NCBI RefSeq assembly: GCF_000285515.1
Contig: NZ_HE610959.1
Coordinates: 10,183-74,182 of the forward strand
Direction of reading: 5' to 3'
From: Paenibacillus senegalensis JC66
Lineage (GTDB): Bacteria > Bacillota > Bacilli > Paenibacillales > NBRC-103111
DNA length: 64,000 nt
This document shows, piece after piece, positions 8,621 to 17,416 of the stretch. Made by a program: the position numbers and the translations under genes. Positions within the stretch are counted from its first letter, which is position 1, and each line of letters starts with the position of its first letter. The notes under the pieces are model-generated. The model was given only the letters and a program-made list of their open reading frames with translations, was not told the DNA's origin and made no database searches.

Positions 8621-9394
8621 TTACATCGACCGTTGATATTGCCGGAATGCTCTAGATACGAGCAGACACGCTGCCAAAAAGAGAACCAGCAGGAAGCAGC
8701 CATGCTGCAGCACGAGACCCCAGTCAGGCTGTGCAGCCAGCACCTCCCGCCCCGCTTCTACCGCCCAGTTAAGCGGATTAAACCGGGCGACGGCCTCCAC
8801 CCAGCGCGGCACTAACTGCAGTGGCATGAACATTTCGGACAAGAACAATAACGGCATAGTGGCAAAGCTGACTGCTGCAGTTAAGCTCGATTCCTTACGA
8901 ACGAACAGCCCGAGTGATATGGATAAGGCCGCCATCGCAAGTCCAAGCAGCACCGCAATCAGGATCAGTTGGACAATGCCTAACAGACCCCCGCTAAAGC
9001 TCGCACCCAGCAGAAAAGCGACACCGGCCATTAGCGCCGCCTGGAAAGTCAAGGTCAACGCATCCTGCAGTAAGGAACCAAGCAGCAAAGCCAGACGATT
9101 GATCGGCGAAATCAGCAAGCGGTCGAGCACCCCGTCTTTATAATCGCTCAGCACGCCCATGCCGGCATAGGCACCCGACATCATGGTACTCATCATGACA
9201 ATACCAGGACCAAGATAATCCATGTAAGAGCTTGCTGTAAACCCCGGAATGCTTACCATGCTGGAAAACACCTGCCCGAATAAAATCATCCAAAAAATCG
9301 GCTGCACAATGGTCATCAGCACTATAAAAGGAGAACGGAGCAAGCCTCTCAAATAGCGCATAAACATCCATGCCGTATCCGTCAGCAGTTTCAT
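8621..9394 (-). CDS. ABC-2 type transporter permease (drug efflux)
   Basis: A 257-residue integral membrane protein with about six hydrophobic segments, of the ABC-2 (DrrB/NodJ-like) permease family. It has the usual cytoplasmic segment after the second helix (DYKDGVLDRLLISPINR) and the conserved LSEMFMPLQLVPRWVE loop before the last helices. It is translationally coupled to the ATPase gene: start and stop overlap by 4 bases. With the ATPase it should form a homodimeric exporter of amphipathic drugs. It ends a three-gene operon led by a MerR-TipAS regulator, which points to inducible resistance. Confidence 0.9.
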   Translation of the reverse strand: MKLLTDTAWMFMRYLRGLLRSPFIVLMTIVQPIFWMILFGQVFSSMVSIPGFTASSYMDYLGPGIVMMSTMMSGAYAGMGVLSDYKDGVLDRLLISPINRLALLLGSLLQDALTLTFQAALMAGVAFLLGASFSGGLLGIVQLILIAVLLGLAMAALSISLGLFVRKESSLTAAVSFATMPLLFLSEMFMPLQLVPRWVEAVARFNPLNWAVEAGREVLAAQPDWGLVLQHGCFLLVLFLAACLLVSRAFRQYQRSM

Positions 9395-10341
9395 GACTCC
9401 CCATCCTTCCGCAGCATTTTCCCAGTGTACAACAGATACACATCTCCAAGATCCGGTCTGGCTACAGCTATGGAATTTACTGTTACATGTTTTTCTTCCA
9501 ATAATCTTATAATGTCCGGCAGCTTTTCAGCTCCCTTATCTGTTATTACATGCAGCGTGCTGTCGTCTTGATGGTTAAGCTGCTGAGTTGGATAAATGGG
9601 TTCGAGGATTTGCGCTGCTATTTGCGGTTCCCGGCATTGGATCGTTATCGTGTCTCCGCCCACCTTGCTTTTCATCTCTTCCGCTGTTCCCTCTGCAACG
9701 ATTGTTCCCTCATTCATGAAAGCGATCCGGTCAGCTAGTTCGTCCGCTTCCTCCATATAGTGGGTAGTCAGCACAACAGTCATGCCATGCTCCCTCTGCA
9801 GTTGCTTGATTGTCTGCCATAAGTCCGCTCGCGATTCAGGATCAAGGCCTGTGGTAGGCTCATCAAGAAAAAGAAGCCGCGGGCGATGAATAATTCCCAT
9901 AGCCAGATCCAGCTTCCTTCTCATTCCTCCTGAATAATGCTTGCTGAGCCGGTCGGCATCCTTCAGCAAATGAAAGCCAGTTAACAGCTCGTGGACCCGT
10001 TCTCTTAGCGCTTCCCCCCGCAGGCCGTATATTCTCCCCTGCAGCATCAGATTCTCTCTCCCTGTTCCCATCGGATCGACCCCTGAATTCTGAGCTACAC
10101 AACCTATCATTTTTTTATTGATTTGGGGAGAACCAAAATAGTAAATCTCTCCAGCATCGGCTGACGCCAAGGTGGTAAGAATGCGAACCGTTGTCGTCTT
10201 CCCTGAGCCGTTCGGTCCTAACAAGGCATAAATTTTTCCTTCTTCTATGATTAGGGACAGGTCTTGAATCGCCGTAATGTTTTTCCCATAGGTTTTTTTA
10301 ACCTTCACCATCTGAACAGCTGCATTCATGCTAAGATTCAC
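9391..10341 (-). CDS. ABC transporter ATP-binding protein (DrrA-like)
   Basis: A 316-residue nucleotide-binding subunit. Walker A is GPNGSGKTTTVRIL, the signature is SGGMRRKLDLA and Walker B is LLFLDEPTTGLDP, followed by the TTHYMEEAD switch region. The C-terminal 80 residues form the accessory domain common in DrrA-type efflux ATPases. It overlaps the MerR gene upstream and the permease downstream by 4 bases each, so all three are one transcript with coupled translation. It powers export by the adjoining permease. Confidence 0.93.
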   Translation of the reverse strand: MNLSMNAAVQMVKVKKTYGKNITAIQDLSLIIEEGKIYALLGPNGSGKTTTVRILTTLASADAGEIYYFGSPQINKKMIGCVAQNSGVDPMGTGRENLMLQGRIYGLRGEALRERVHELLTGFHLLKDADRLSKHYSGGMRRKLDLAMGIIHRPRLLFLDEPTTGLDPESRADLWQTIKQLQREHGMTVVLTTHYMEEADELADRIAFMNEGTIVAEGTAEEMKSKVGGDTITIQCREPQIAAQILEPIYPTQQLNHQDDSTLHVITDKGAEKLPDIIRLLEEKHVTVNSIAVARPDLGDVYLLYTGKMLRKDGES

Positions 10342-11087
10342 CCTCCTTCTTTCCCGAGCCCAGTTCCCTTTGATTCCTTTATCTGGATCGCTTTTGTTAT
10401 AAAATCAACAACGTCCTTAGTCATAGGGTAAAACATAACTCCATCACTTTCCTTCGTTATCGCGTTCCAGGCGTTTCCCAAAAATTCGTCATCATTTCCA
10501 AACATTTCATAAACCCCTTCCATCCATCGTTCTGCAAGGTGCTGTGCAATATCCGAATCGGGTGAGGCGTGGAGATTTTCTCGGATTTCATAAATAAGCG
10601 CTACCCAATGATCCATTTTATCTTGGTCCATATTGACGGATAGCATTTTTTTCTGCTGCTCCCGGCTCATGTAGCGATCCAACACTCTTACCGCTTCATT
10701 CTCACCCTGTTGAAACATTTGCATAACACCAAAGATCAGCTGCCAATTCACCTTCTTCTCAATCTGAATCGAATATAAGATTCCTTGTAACGAGCGTTGA
10801 AGATCTTCAAGCCTTTTCTTTTCTTCTTCTACCATTAACAGCTGTTCGGTAAACGCAGTTTCCCAGGACGGGGGAGCTTCCTGTAAAATGAGCTGAATCT
10901 TTTCCAAGGAAAATCCTAAAAATTTCAACGCCAAAATTTGTTCCAGACGCATGATTTCCTCATTGCCGTACAGACGATGGCCGCCTTCAGTGGCGCTTGC
11001 CGGTTTCAATAAATCAATCTCATCATAATAGTCAAGCGTTCTTACTGTAACTCCCGTTTTCTTGGAAAGCTGCCCGATCGTATACAT
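10338..11087 (-). CDS. MerR-family regulator with TipAS-like drug-binding domain
   Basis: A 249-residue activator. The N-terminal MerR DNA-binding domain begins MYTIGQLSKKTGVTVRTLDYY, followed by the wing and a dimerisation helix of about 40 residues. The C-terminal part (about 140-240) resembles TipAS/antibiotic-recognition domains, with conserved WMEGVYEMFG and FLGNAWNAI segments. The open frame could extend 61 codons upstream, but AAGGAGG lies 6 bases before the ATG at 11087 and the extension is repeat-derived, so that ATG is the start. It heads an operon with an ABC drug exporter. Its promoter has the 19-bp spacer typical of MerR control, so the operon is probably self-regulated and drug-induced. 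Confidence 0.9.
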   Translation of the reverse strand: MYTIGQLSKKTGVTVRTLDYYDEIDLLKPASATEGGHRLYGNEEIMRLEQILALKFLGFSLEKIQLILQEAPPSWETAFTEQLLMVEEEKKRLEDLQRSLQGILYSIQIEKKVNWQLIFGVMQMFQQGENEAVRVLDRYMSREQQKKMLSVNMDQDKMDHWVALIYEIRENLHASPDSDIAQHLAERWMEGVYEMFGNDDEFLGNAWNAITKESDGVMFYPMTKDVVDFITKAIQIKESKGTGLGKEGG

Positions 11088-11121
11088 CCCCGACCTCCTT
11101 CTAACAAATGGGTATGAACCC

Positions 11122-11152
11122 AGTATAAAACAGCACGTAACGTGGCGTTCAA
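11122..11152 (-). promoter_or_regulatory. MerR-type promoter with 19-bp spacer and central dyad
   Basis: On the minus strand TTGAAC (-35, 11147-11152) and TATACT (-10, 11122-11127) are separated by exactly 19 bases, longer than the usual 17. The spacer carries the perfect dyad CACGTTACGTG (11134-11144). This is the arrangement that MerR-family activators untwist. The start codon follows at 11087. Confidence 0.8.
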
Positions 11153-11189
11153 TCCCTTTTTTTGAAAAAAGCTCAAAACTCCTATTAGT

Positions 11190-11480
11190 GGTTTTAGCAG
11201 AATGCGATGGAACGCGTTGCGTAGGCGAAAGCGTGGAAGCCCAGGCGAGTGCAAGAGCGTGGAGGCGCACGGGCTAGAGCGCGAGCAATGAGTGCGAGAG
11301 AGGCGAGCGATGAAGCGCGTTGCCTGCGGGACACTTCCACTTGGAAGAGGAGTGCGAACCTGGTGGTGAACGATGCGACGGGCGTGAAGTGCGTTGAGTG
11401 GGGCGCGAGCAATGAGCGCATGCATGGAGCGAGCGATCGTTGGCGCAATCGTTGGCGCGATCGCGGTGCTTAGCGTGGAC
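11190..11480. other. GC-rich, GAGCG-repetitive non-coding block
   Basis: The block differs in composition from its surroundings. It is made of words such as GAGCGCGAGCAATGAG, GGCGAGCGATG and GATCGTTGGCGCAATCG, the latter twice. It includes a small inverted repeat CTTCCACTTGGAAG near 11332. Several overlapping open frames run through it on both strands, none with a ribosome binding site or recognisable protein. It could be decayed tandem repeats or a structured transcript. I see no gene. Confidence 0.5.
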
Positions 11481-11484
11481 ATTG

Positions 11485-11995
11485 CTGGACAGAGCGCCAT
11501 ATAAGCTCGGCCAGGATTTATGCAAAACGCTGCAGTATGTACCTTTAAGTGCAAGACCTTAAAATTATGAAGGAAAATTAAAAAGCAGCCCGCTATTTAG
11601 GGCTGGTGGTAGTATGTGCGGAATTGAACGCCAGATTTGAAACAAATTACAACGGGTTTTCGCATATTTCGCTTTCGAGATCTCTGTGGCGGTGTTTCTA
11701 TACGGGTTTTCACATACATATCGACTCTGTCCACGCTGCGGCGGCGGGAATCTACAGCCCTCCTGTGAAATTGGATAGTAACTGCAGGGGCCAACCTGGG
11801 CTTTAAGCTTGAGAGCTCACGTAGAATCGCTGCCTTTAAAGGCTATTCAATACAGTAATGTTTTCGATCCCAATAGTGTATATCCTAAGCGGTAAAGCCT
11901 ATAGAAGCATCTTGCATTCAAGGTCTGTTAGGTCTTCTGTTTCCTTGGCTCCCTAAACAACGACAAAGGAAGGCAATGGAGCCATTCTCACTAAT
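11485..11995. other. Gene-free stretch, nothing recognised
   Basis: Open frames of 65-66 codons lie on both strands around 11597-11806. They overlap each other, lack Shine-Dalgarno sites and look like chance frames. A word CGGGTTTTCrCATAyAT occurs twice (about 11659 and 11704). No RNA gene or terminator was recognised. Confidence 0.5.
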
Positions 11996-11996
11996 A

Positions 11997-12024
11997 TTAA
12001 ATTTCACTTATTAAATTTCACTTG
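11997..12024. repeat. 14-bp tandem duplication across the SDR stop codon
   Basis: ATTAAATTTCACTT occurs twice in a row. The second copy contains the last sense codons and TAA of the dehydrogenase gene, so the first looks like a duplicated gene end. It resembles the duplicated 3' end of the aminotransferase gene at 15566. Confidence 0.75.
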
Positions 12025-12775
12025 CATTAGCGAGATGACCGCCATCGACGGGCAAGATAGCTCCTGTAATGTAAGAGGCTTCCTCTGAGACCAGGAACAA
12101 GCAAGCATTCGCTACCTCTTCAACTCTTCCCATTCTTCCCATTGGCGTACGTGAGGTTAGCTGCAGTCCAGGCTCTTTGAGCTTTAATTCGCGATCCAAT
12201 GGTGTTGCAATAAAACCGGGAGCGACCGCGTTAACGCGAATAGCATAAGGCGCCAGTTCACAGGCCATCGATTGGGTTAACAGCACAACTGCACCCTTTG
12301 AGCTGTTGTAATGTGCTAACATGGAGCTTCCTGCCAAACCGTTTTTTGAGGCCATCTGAACGAATGCTCCCGGCAGGCTCGCCTCTATCATTCGTTTGGA
12401 AATTGCCTGACTAATGATAAACATTGCATCTACATTGATCTGCTGTACTTTTCTCCAAGTTTCATAAGTAAGCCGGGTAAACGGTTCCCGGGTAGCTATA
12501 CCAGCGTTATTAACAACGAAATCAAGCGGACCAAAACGTTCCCAAGCGTCCTCTGCTGCTGCCAGCGTTTGCTCAGTGTCCGCCAGATCACAGCCCAGCG
12601 CCAAGGTTTTGACACCGTACTCGCACTGCAAATGCTTTGCTGTCTGTTCCAGCGGTTCGATCAGAACGTCCAAGAGCACTAGATCTGCCCCCTCCCGGGC
12701 GAATCTCTCGGCAATTCCCGCCCCAATTCCCTGCGCGGCGCCAGTAATTAACCCCTTCTTCCCTTTTAGCCTCAA
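12011..12775 (-). CDS. SDR-family NAD(P)-dependent oxidoreductase
   Basis: A 254-residue classical short-chain dehydrogenase. The nucleotide-binding motif is TGAAQGIGAGIA (12-23), NNAG is present, and the catalytic YNSSK gives the Tyr-x-x-x-Lys pair; the C-terminus ends with the usual TGAILPVDGG. An acidic residue at the end of beta-2 (LVLLD) suggests preference for NAD. Family members in sugar-acid operons oxidise or reduce keto-deoxy acids or polyols. The start is TTG, 8 bases after AGGAGG. It is the last gene of catabolic operon A, 190 bases after the dehydratase, and has its own copy of the proposed IclR operator in that gap, so it may also have its own promoter. Confidence 0.9.
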   Translation of the reverse strand: MRLKGKKGLITGAAQGIGAGIAERFAREGADLVLLDVLIEPLEQTAKHLQCEYGVKTLALGCDLADTEQTLAAAEDAWERFGPLDFVVNNAGIATREPFTRLTYETWRKVQQINVDAMFIISQAISKRMIEASLPGAFVQMASKNGLAGSSMLAHYNSSKGAVVLLTQSMACELAPYAIRVNAVAPGFIATPLDRELKLKEPGLQLTSRTPMGRMGRVEEVANACLFLVSEEASYITGAILPVDGGHLANASEI

Positions 12776-12810
12776 GCAAAATCCCTCCTAGCAGATCTGT
12801 CCATTGGAAT

Positions 12811-12826
12811 ATTCCGTATATTGAAC
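12811..12826 (-). promoter_or_regulatory. Proposed IclR operator, site 1
   Basis: On the minus strand GTTCAATATACGGAAT, 36 bases upstream of the SDR start. It matches the 16-bp near-palindrome shared with sites at 17014, 17290, 47526 and 47660. A TTCA/TGAA-type palindrome of this length is usual for IclR-family regulators. The following bases up to 12905 hold degenerate CAGCTTAT/CAGCTTCT repeats. Confidence 0.65.
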
Positions 12827-12964
12827 TAACTATTATATTTATCAGCTCATCCTACAGCTTACTATCCAGCTTATCCTTCAGCTTCCTATTCAGCTTCTAT
12901 TTCAAAAAAGCATTCATTACATGCAAATAATTACTTTTCTTCCGTCCAACATATGCCGATACAT

Positions 12965-14692
12965 TTATTTGCTTTCTTCTTCACCGCGAAGCTCAGGCGG
13001 AAGCAAAAAATCAAAATCACAGCCTCTGTCCGCCTGCAGTACACGTTCTGTAAAAAGCAAGCCGTAACCGCGGTCATAATGCGGAGCAGGAGCCTGCCAT
13101 TTTTGTTTTCGCTGTTGCAGCTCCGCATCGTCCACCAGCACATTCAATGTCCGGGAGGCGATGTCCAGCTCAATTAAATCCCCGTCGCGGACTAGAGCCA
13201 AAGGCCCGCCAATCGCGGCTTCGGGAGCGACATGGACGATCAGTGCGCCATAGGAGGTGCCGCTGATCCTAGCATCGGAGATTCTAACCATATCGCGTAC
13301 TCCTTTTTTCAGCAGCTTCTGCGGAATAGGGATTTGTCCGATTTCGGGCATTGCCGGCGCTCCCTTGGGCCCTGCGTTCTGCAGGACAAGTACACTCGAT
13401 TCATCCACATCTAGTTCAGGGTCATCAATTCGCTTCTGCAGATCCTCGGGCGAATGGAAAACTACCGCTTTACCCACATGCTTCTTCAAGTGGGAGGATA
13501 CGGCCGTTTGTTTGATCAACGCTCCGGATGGGGCGAGGTTCCCGCGAAGCACTGCAATTCCGCCCTGTGCATCCAGCGGCTGGGATAACGGGAAAATAAC
13601 CTCGCGGTTAAGCACCTGCACCTCACGGAGATTGTCAGCAACGCTCCGTCCGGTCACAGTCAGGCAGTCAGTGTGCAGGAGCGGCTCCAATTCCTTCATC
13701 AGGGCAGGCACCCCTCCCGCTTCGAAATACTCCTCCATTTGATATTGACCGGAAGGACGAAGATTTAACAGGAACGGAGTTTCCTTGGCCAGTTCATCAA
13801 AGCGCTCCAAAGGAAGGCGGATGCCCAGTCTTCCTGCGATAGCAATCAGATGAATAATCGCATTGGTTGAACCGCCGCTCGCCATCGTTACCCGGATCGC
13901 ATTGTCCAGCGAACGCTCGTTCATCAGATCACGGGGACGGATATCCGCTTCGACAAGCTTCACAATCTGTTTGCCGGTGAGCTCCGCAAGGTGCTTTCGC
14001 CGGCTGTCCGGAGCCGGGATGGCTGCACAGCCGGGCAAAGCCATGCCTAATGCTTCGGCTATTGAAGCCATTGTGCTAGCTGTGCCCATCACCATGCAAT
14101 GCCCGTCGCTGCGGCAGATAGCATTCTCCGCTGTAGCCAGCTCGGCATCGGTCAAATTGCCGGCCTTGTGCTCGAGCGTGAATTGATAACAGTCCGTACA
14201 CGCTCCAAGATTAGCTCCGTTTAACCGGCCGTTCAGCATCGGGCCCCCGGTCAGTACGATTGCAGGTATATTAACGCTGGCCGCCGCCATAAGCTGAGCC
14301 GGAACGGTTTTATCGCATCCGCCTAGCAGAACAACACCATCCAAAGGATGGGCCTTCATCATTTCCTCCGTATCCATCGCCATCAGGTTTCGGAGCAGCA
14401 TAGTAGTTGGCTTGACGTAGGGCTCGCCAATGGAGATCGTCGGAAACTCCATAGGTAAGCCTCCGGCCTGCCAAACACCGCGCTTCACATATTCAGCCAA
14501 TTCTCTGAATTGGGAATGGCATTTGTTTAACTCACTGAAGGTGTTGCAGATGCCGATAACCGGTTTGCGCAAGTCTTCCTCTGTATAGCCCATCGACTTG
14601 GTGAATGAACGGTGGATGAATCCCCACAAGCCAGTGTCTTCAAAAAACGCTTCCCCTCTTCGCCTGTCCTTATCCAATGGATCCTTCGACAT
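12965..14692 (-). CDS. IlvD/Edd-family sugar-acid dehydratase
   Basis: A 575-residue Fe-S dehydratase. Cluster-ligand cysteines are visible in GICNTFSELN, GGCDKTVPAQ and GACTDC. The last motif is typical of the pentonate/hexonate branch (L-arabinonate or D-xylonate dehydratase) and not of the branched-chain amino acid enzyme, whose third motif is GxCxGMxTANSM. The size fits pentonate dehydratases (about 570-590). It would remove water from a sugar acid to give a 2-keto-3-deoxy acid. AGGAGG lies 8 bases before the ATG. It is in operon A between a lactonase-like amidohydrolase and an SDR, a set matching a non-phosphorylative sugar oxidation route. The exact substrate is not determined. Confidence 0.88.
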   Translation of the reverse strand: MSKDPLDKDRRRGEAFFEDTGLWGFIHRSFTKSMGYTEEDLRKPVIGICNTFSELNKCHSQFRELAEYVKRGVWQAGGLPMEFPTISIGEPYVKPTTMLLRNLMAMDTEEMMKAHPLDGVVLLGGCDKTVPAQLMAAASVNIPAIVLTGGPMLNGRLNGANLGACTDCYQFTLEHKAGNLTDAELATAENAICRSDGHCMVMGTASTMASIAEALGMALPGCAAIPAPDSRRKHLAELTGKQIVKLVEADIRPRDLMNERSLDNAIRVTMASGGSTNAIIHLIAIAGRLGIRLPLERFDELAKETPFLLNLRPSGQYQMEEYFEAGGVPALMKELEPLLHTDCLTVTGRSVADNLREVQVLNREVIFPLSQPLDAQGGIAVLRGNLAPSGALIKQTAVSSHLKKHVGKAVVFHSPEDLQKRIDDPELDVDESSVLVLQNAGPKGAPAMPEIGQIPIPQKLLKKGVRDMVRISDARISGTSYGALIVHVAPEAAIGGPLALVRDGDLIELDIASRTLNVLVDDAELQQRKQKWQAPAPHYDRGYGLLFTERVLQADRGCDFDFLLPPELRGEEESK

Positions 14693-14704
14693 CGTCGCTT
14701 CCTC

Positions 14705-15544
14705 CTATTTCAGCTCCAGTAATTCTATCGTGTTTCTATGAATGATCGCTTCAATCACTTCTTCGGGCACACGGGGAAGAGAAGTCCCTTCTGTAAAGCG
14801 GTTTATATTCCGCATTGCCTCTATCATTTGATCAGGAGTGAAAAAAGGATAGTCTGACCCAAACAAAATTTTGTCCGTCACCCCATACTCCACTGCTGAA
14901 ATCAAAGCGTTATAAAACTGCCAAGGCCTTGAAGCCAGTGCGGATACGTCCATGTACATTGAAGGATTTTTGCGTACAACCGAAATACATTCATCCACCC
15001 ATGGATGCCCCATATGCGCTATAATCATTTTTAGCTTAGGGAATTCTCGGGCAATCGGATCCAATGCCGCTGGACGCGATGCATCCAGATAGCCTTCGGG
15101 CACAAACGAAGTGCCTTGGTGCCACATAATCGGCAGATTCAGTTCTTCGGCTTTGGCATAGAGTGAAAAATGCTGACGATCGTTCGGGTAAAAGTTTTGA
15201 TAGATCGGTCCCAGCTTAAGACCGCATAGCTGGTACTCCTTAATTGCTTCTTCCAGCAATAAAGGTGCGTTTTCCCGATTCGGGTCTACGCTGGCGAAGC
15301 CAAAAAACTTGCCCTGAAAACGCGATACATATTCGGCAACATACTCATTAGGCACGTTCAATCCTGTCGCGGGGGCATCGAATGCAAGCACGACCGCACC
15401 ATCCAATGACTCGAAAGCTTCCCTATGCATCTCCGGCGTAGCCAGCAATTCCTTATCGCTTCCCCAAGCCTTTTTAGCTGCTGCAAGTGTAGCCCCGCCG
15501 AACTGACCAGGTCCAAATAAGTGGGTGTGACAATCAAACAGCAC
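14705..15544 (-). CDS. Amidohydrolase_2-family hydrolase (operon A paralog)
   Basis: A 279-residue TIM-barrel metal hydrolase of the amidohydrolase_2 (COG2159/COG3618-like) type. The metal-binding DCHTH is at the N-terminus, with IIAHMGHPW in the middle and LFGSDYPF supplying the catalytic Asp near the end. Relatives act as lactonases or decarboxylases on small acids. The start is GTG, with AAGGGG 5 bases before it. It is closely related in length and wording to the protein at 46623-47474 at the head of operon B; segments such as LFGSDyPF and WHQGTSFV are shared. That makes a duplicated function in the two operons likely. A lactonase step before the dehydratase is a reasonable inference. Confidence 0.85.
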   Translation of the reverse strand: MLFDCHTHLFGPGQFGGATLAAAKKAWGSDKELLATPEMHREAFESLDGAVVLAFDAPATGLNVPNEYVAEYVSRFQGKFFGFASVDPNRENAPLLLEEAIKEYQLCGLKLGPIYQNFYPNDRQHFSLYAKAEELNLPIMWHQGTSFVPEGYLDASRPAALDPIAREFPKLKMIIAHMGHPWVDECISVVRKNPSMYMDVSALASRPWQFYNALISAVEYGVTDKILFGSDYPFFTPDQMIEAMRNINRFTEGTSLPRVPEEVIEAIIHRNTIELLELK

Positions 15545-15565
15545 GCTATCCCCTTCTTCCCTAAT

Positions 15566-15650
15566 TAGTTCAAATTAATCTTCTCTTTCATTTCCATTAG
15601 TTCAATTTATCTTCTCTTTCATTTAGTTCAGTTTGCCTTCCTCTTTCAGT
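15566..15650. repeat. Tandem duplication of the 3' end of the aminotransferase gene
   Basis: On the minus strand the final codons and stop of the aminotransferase (GAAAGAGGAAGGCAAACTG, then AACTAA) are followed by two diverged copies of about 27 and 31 bases, each again ending in a GAACTAAT stop. The duplication must have followed the gene end, leaving the coding sequence intact. Confidence 0.75.
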
Positions 15651-16948
15651 TCTTTAAGAACTATCTCGGATTGCTCCAGCGTGAATTCAATATCTTCATC
15701 CGTATGGCTGTAGCTGATATGATTGCGTTTTAAATTCATTGGCATTTTAAAAATTCCACGATCGAGAAGCTTGCGCCGGTAAGCAATATAGACGTCGGCA
15801 TTGTTGTCCATCAAATCCGTATAATGTAATGGCTCTTTGTCCAAAAAATAAGTCGTCCAGACCGAACCGAATCCAGCTACAAATGCCTGAATCCCCAGAC
15901 GCTGATGAATCTCCCGCAAGCCATCGCGCATCTTTTCTCCCAGCCGGAAAATGTGATCATGTACGGGCTCCTGCTCCATTAACTCCAGAGTGGCTATAGA
16001 AGCAGCTGTGCCGACAGCATGGCCGTTGTAGGTTCCCGCAAACCACACATCTCCACCCGGCTTGGTATTAAACCGGTCCATGTATTGGCTTTTACCGGCT
16101 ATTGCGGCAATGGGAAAGCCGTTGGCCATCGCTTTACCCATCGTGGTCAAATCCGGTGTGACGCCGCATACTGCCTGAAAACCGCCAATATGATGACGGA
16201 AGCCCGTAATGACTTCGTCAAAAATTAACAGGGCGCCGTGCTGGTCACACAAGTCGCGCAAGCCTTGCAAGAAACCGTCCTGAGGCATGACACAGCCAAT
16301 ATTGTGCGGAATCGGCTCGACAATCAATGCAGCAATTTCTCCTTGATTGGTCTTGAAAGTATTGGCCACATCTTCCAGATCATTGAAAGTACAAATTAAC
16401 GTATGGTCAATCGCTTCATCCATCATTCCGGCGGATCCCGGATCTCGTTTGCCAATCATGTCAGGCGTACTCAGCATGTTACGGGCCACATAATCATGCC
16501 ATCCATGATAGCAGCCTTGAAATTTGATCAATTTCTTGCGGCCGGTTACTGCTCTGGACAAGCGAATAGCATGATATGTCGCTTCTGAACCGGAATTACA
16601 AAACAATACGGATTCAGACGATGGCACATGCTTGCAAATTTTTTCTGCCAATTCGATCTCCAAATCAGCTGTACCAACCCCATATAAATCGGTGCGATCA
16701 AGCGCTTCCTTGACTTTATTGGTTACATAGGGGTGTTTGTGGCCAAGTACGAAGGGCCCGAAGGCAGCCTGAAAATCCAAGTAACGGTTTCCATCCGCAT
16801 CGTAAATATAGGCTCCTTCCGCTCCGGAAAAGATCAGATGCGGCTCTACATTACGAATGGAAGTGTGAACGCCCCCCGGCGTAAACTGATTCGCTTTTTG
16901 GTATAACTCTTTTGATTTTTCCATTCTTTTTGTCGAAGCAGTATTCAT
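15623..16948 (-). CDS. Class III PLP aminotransferase / glutamate-1-semialdehyde aminomutase-like
   Basis: A 441-residue fold type I PLP enzyme. Visible motifs are FCNSGSEATYHAIR (phosphate binding), GCYHGWHDY, LIFDEVITGFR (PLP-stacking Asp) and the Schiff-base Lys in TMGKAMANGFP. It resembles HemL-like members that are not part of heme synthesis, as the gene sits in a catabolic operon and no hem genes are near. It should move an amino group to or from a sugar- or acid-derived semialdehyde. Start is ATG 16948, with GGAG a few bases upstream; a longer TTG-started frame lacks a ribosome binding site. It is the first gene of operon A, divergent from IclR regulator 1 with two proposed operators between. 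Confidence 0.85.
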   Translation of the reverse strand: MNTASTKRMEKSKELYQKANQFTPGGVHTSIRNVEPHLIFSGAEGAYIYDADGNRYLDFQAAFGPFVLGHKHPYVTNKVKEALDRTDLYGVGTADLEIELAEKICKHVPSSESVLFCNSGSEATYHAIRLSRAVTGRKKLIKFQGCYHGWHDYVARNMLSTPDMIGKRDPGSAGMMDEAIDHTLICTFNDLEDVANTFKTNQGEIAALIVEPIPHNIGCVMPQDGFLQGLRDLCDQHGALLIFDEVITGFRHHIGGFQAVCGVTPDLTTMGKAMANGFPIAAIAGKSQYMDRFNTKPGGDVWFAGTYNGHAVGTAASIATLELMEQEPVHDHIFRLGEKMRDGLREIHQRLGIQAFVAGFGSVWTTYFLDKEPLHYTDLMDNNADVYIAYRRKLLDRGIFKMPMNLKRNHISYSHTDEDIEFTLEQSEIVLKELKEEGKLN

Positions 16949-17013
16949 GCAGCTCCACTCCCTGTTTTTTAATTTAATTGAGATTTTGGCATAATTCAAT
17001 TTAAACAGTAGAT

Positions 17014-17029
17014 ATTCAGTATGTTGAAC
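17014..17029 (-). promoter_or_regulatory. Proposed IclR operator, site 2
   Basis: On the minus strand GTTCAACATACTGAAT, 66 bases upstream of the aminotransferase start, a position suited to control operon A. It matches site 3 at 47660 in 15 of 16 positions. Confidence 0.7.
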
Positions 17030-17289
17030 TTAATTCATAATGTTGTCTTGGGCTATTATAAATCAATCTACAAATCCTAGTCAATATAAAACTGGAATGT
17101 CCGGATTTCATTTGACAATAGCTGCTGTCATGCCTATAGTAGACATATATAAATGAGCAGGTTTTGTCGGGCAGTATACATTTTCCGTCCGATTTTCCAG
17201 CTGGGAGAGACATCTTCAGCATTGTCTTCCGTACAGTTTGGATTCAAACTAATTAATGGATCGATTTTTTATATGAATTCCGGAACTAA

Positions 17290-17305
17290 GTTCTATATTT
17301 TGAAT
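17290..17305 (+). promoter_or_regulatory. Proposed IclR operator, site 5 (weaker)
   Basis: GTTCTATATTTTGAAT, 112 bases upstream of the IclR start at 17417. It fits the consensus GTTCwAyATACkGAAT with two changes in the centre. The intergenic gap 16949-17416 has no gene besides an unsupported upward extension of the IclR frame. Confidence 0.5.
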
Positions 17306-17416
17306 CCCATCAGTATGATTGACATCACAACTACTTGTTATGGTTCTGTAACCTGCAACTACTACCAGCACACATTTGATATTTTCAACAATTTAAATAA
17401 ATTAGGAGGATCTCAT

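Noticed and set aside
11088-11270. N-terminal extension of the MerR regulator
   Set aside because: The extension is repeat-derived, covers the promoter, and a strong ribosome binding site marks the ATG at 11087.
11042-11554. 170-codon minus-strand frame beside the MerR gene
   Set aside because: It runs through the GC-rich repeat block, overlaps frames on both strands, has no ribosome binding site and shows no protein-like pattern.
16949-16999. Upstream TTG start of the aminotransferase
   Set aside because: No ribosome binding site; ATG 16948 has one and gives the usual family N-terminus.
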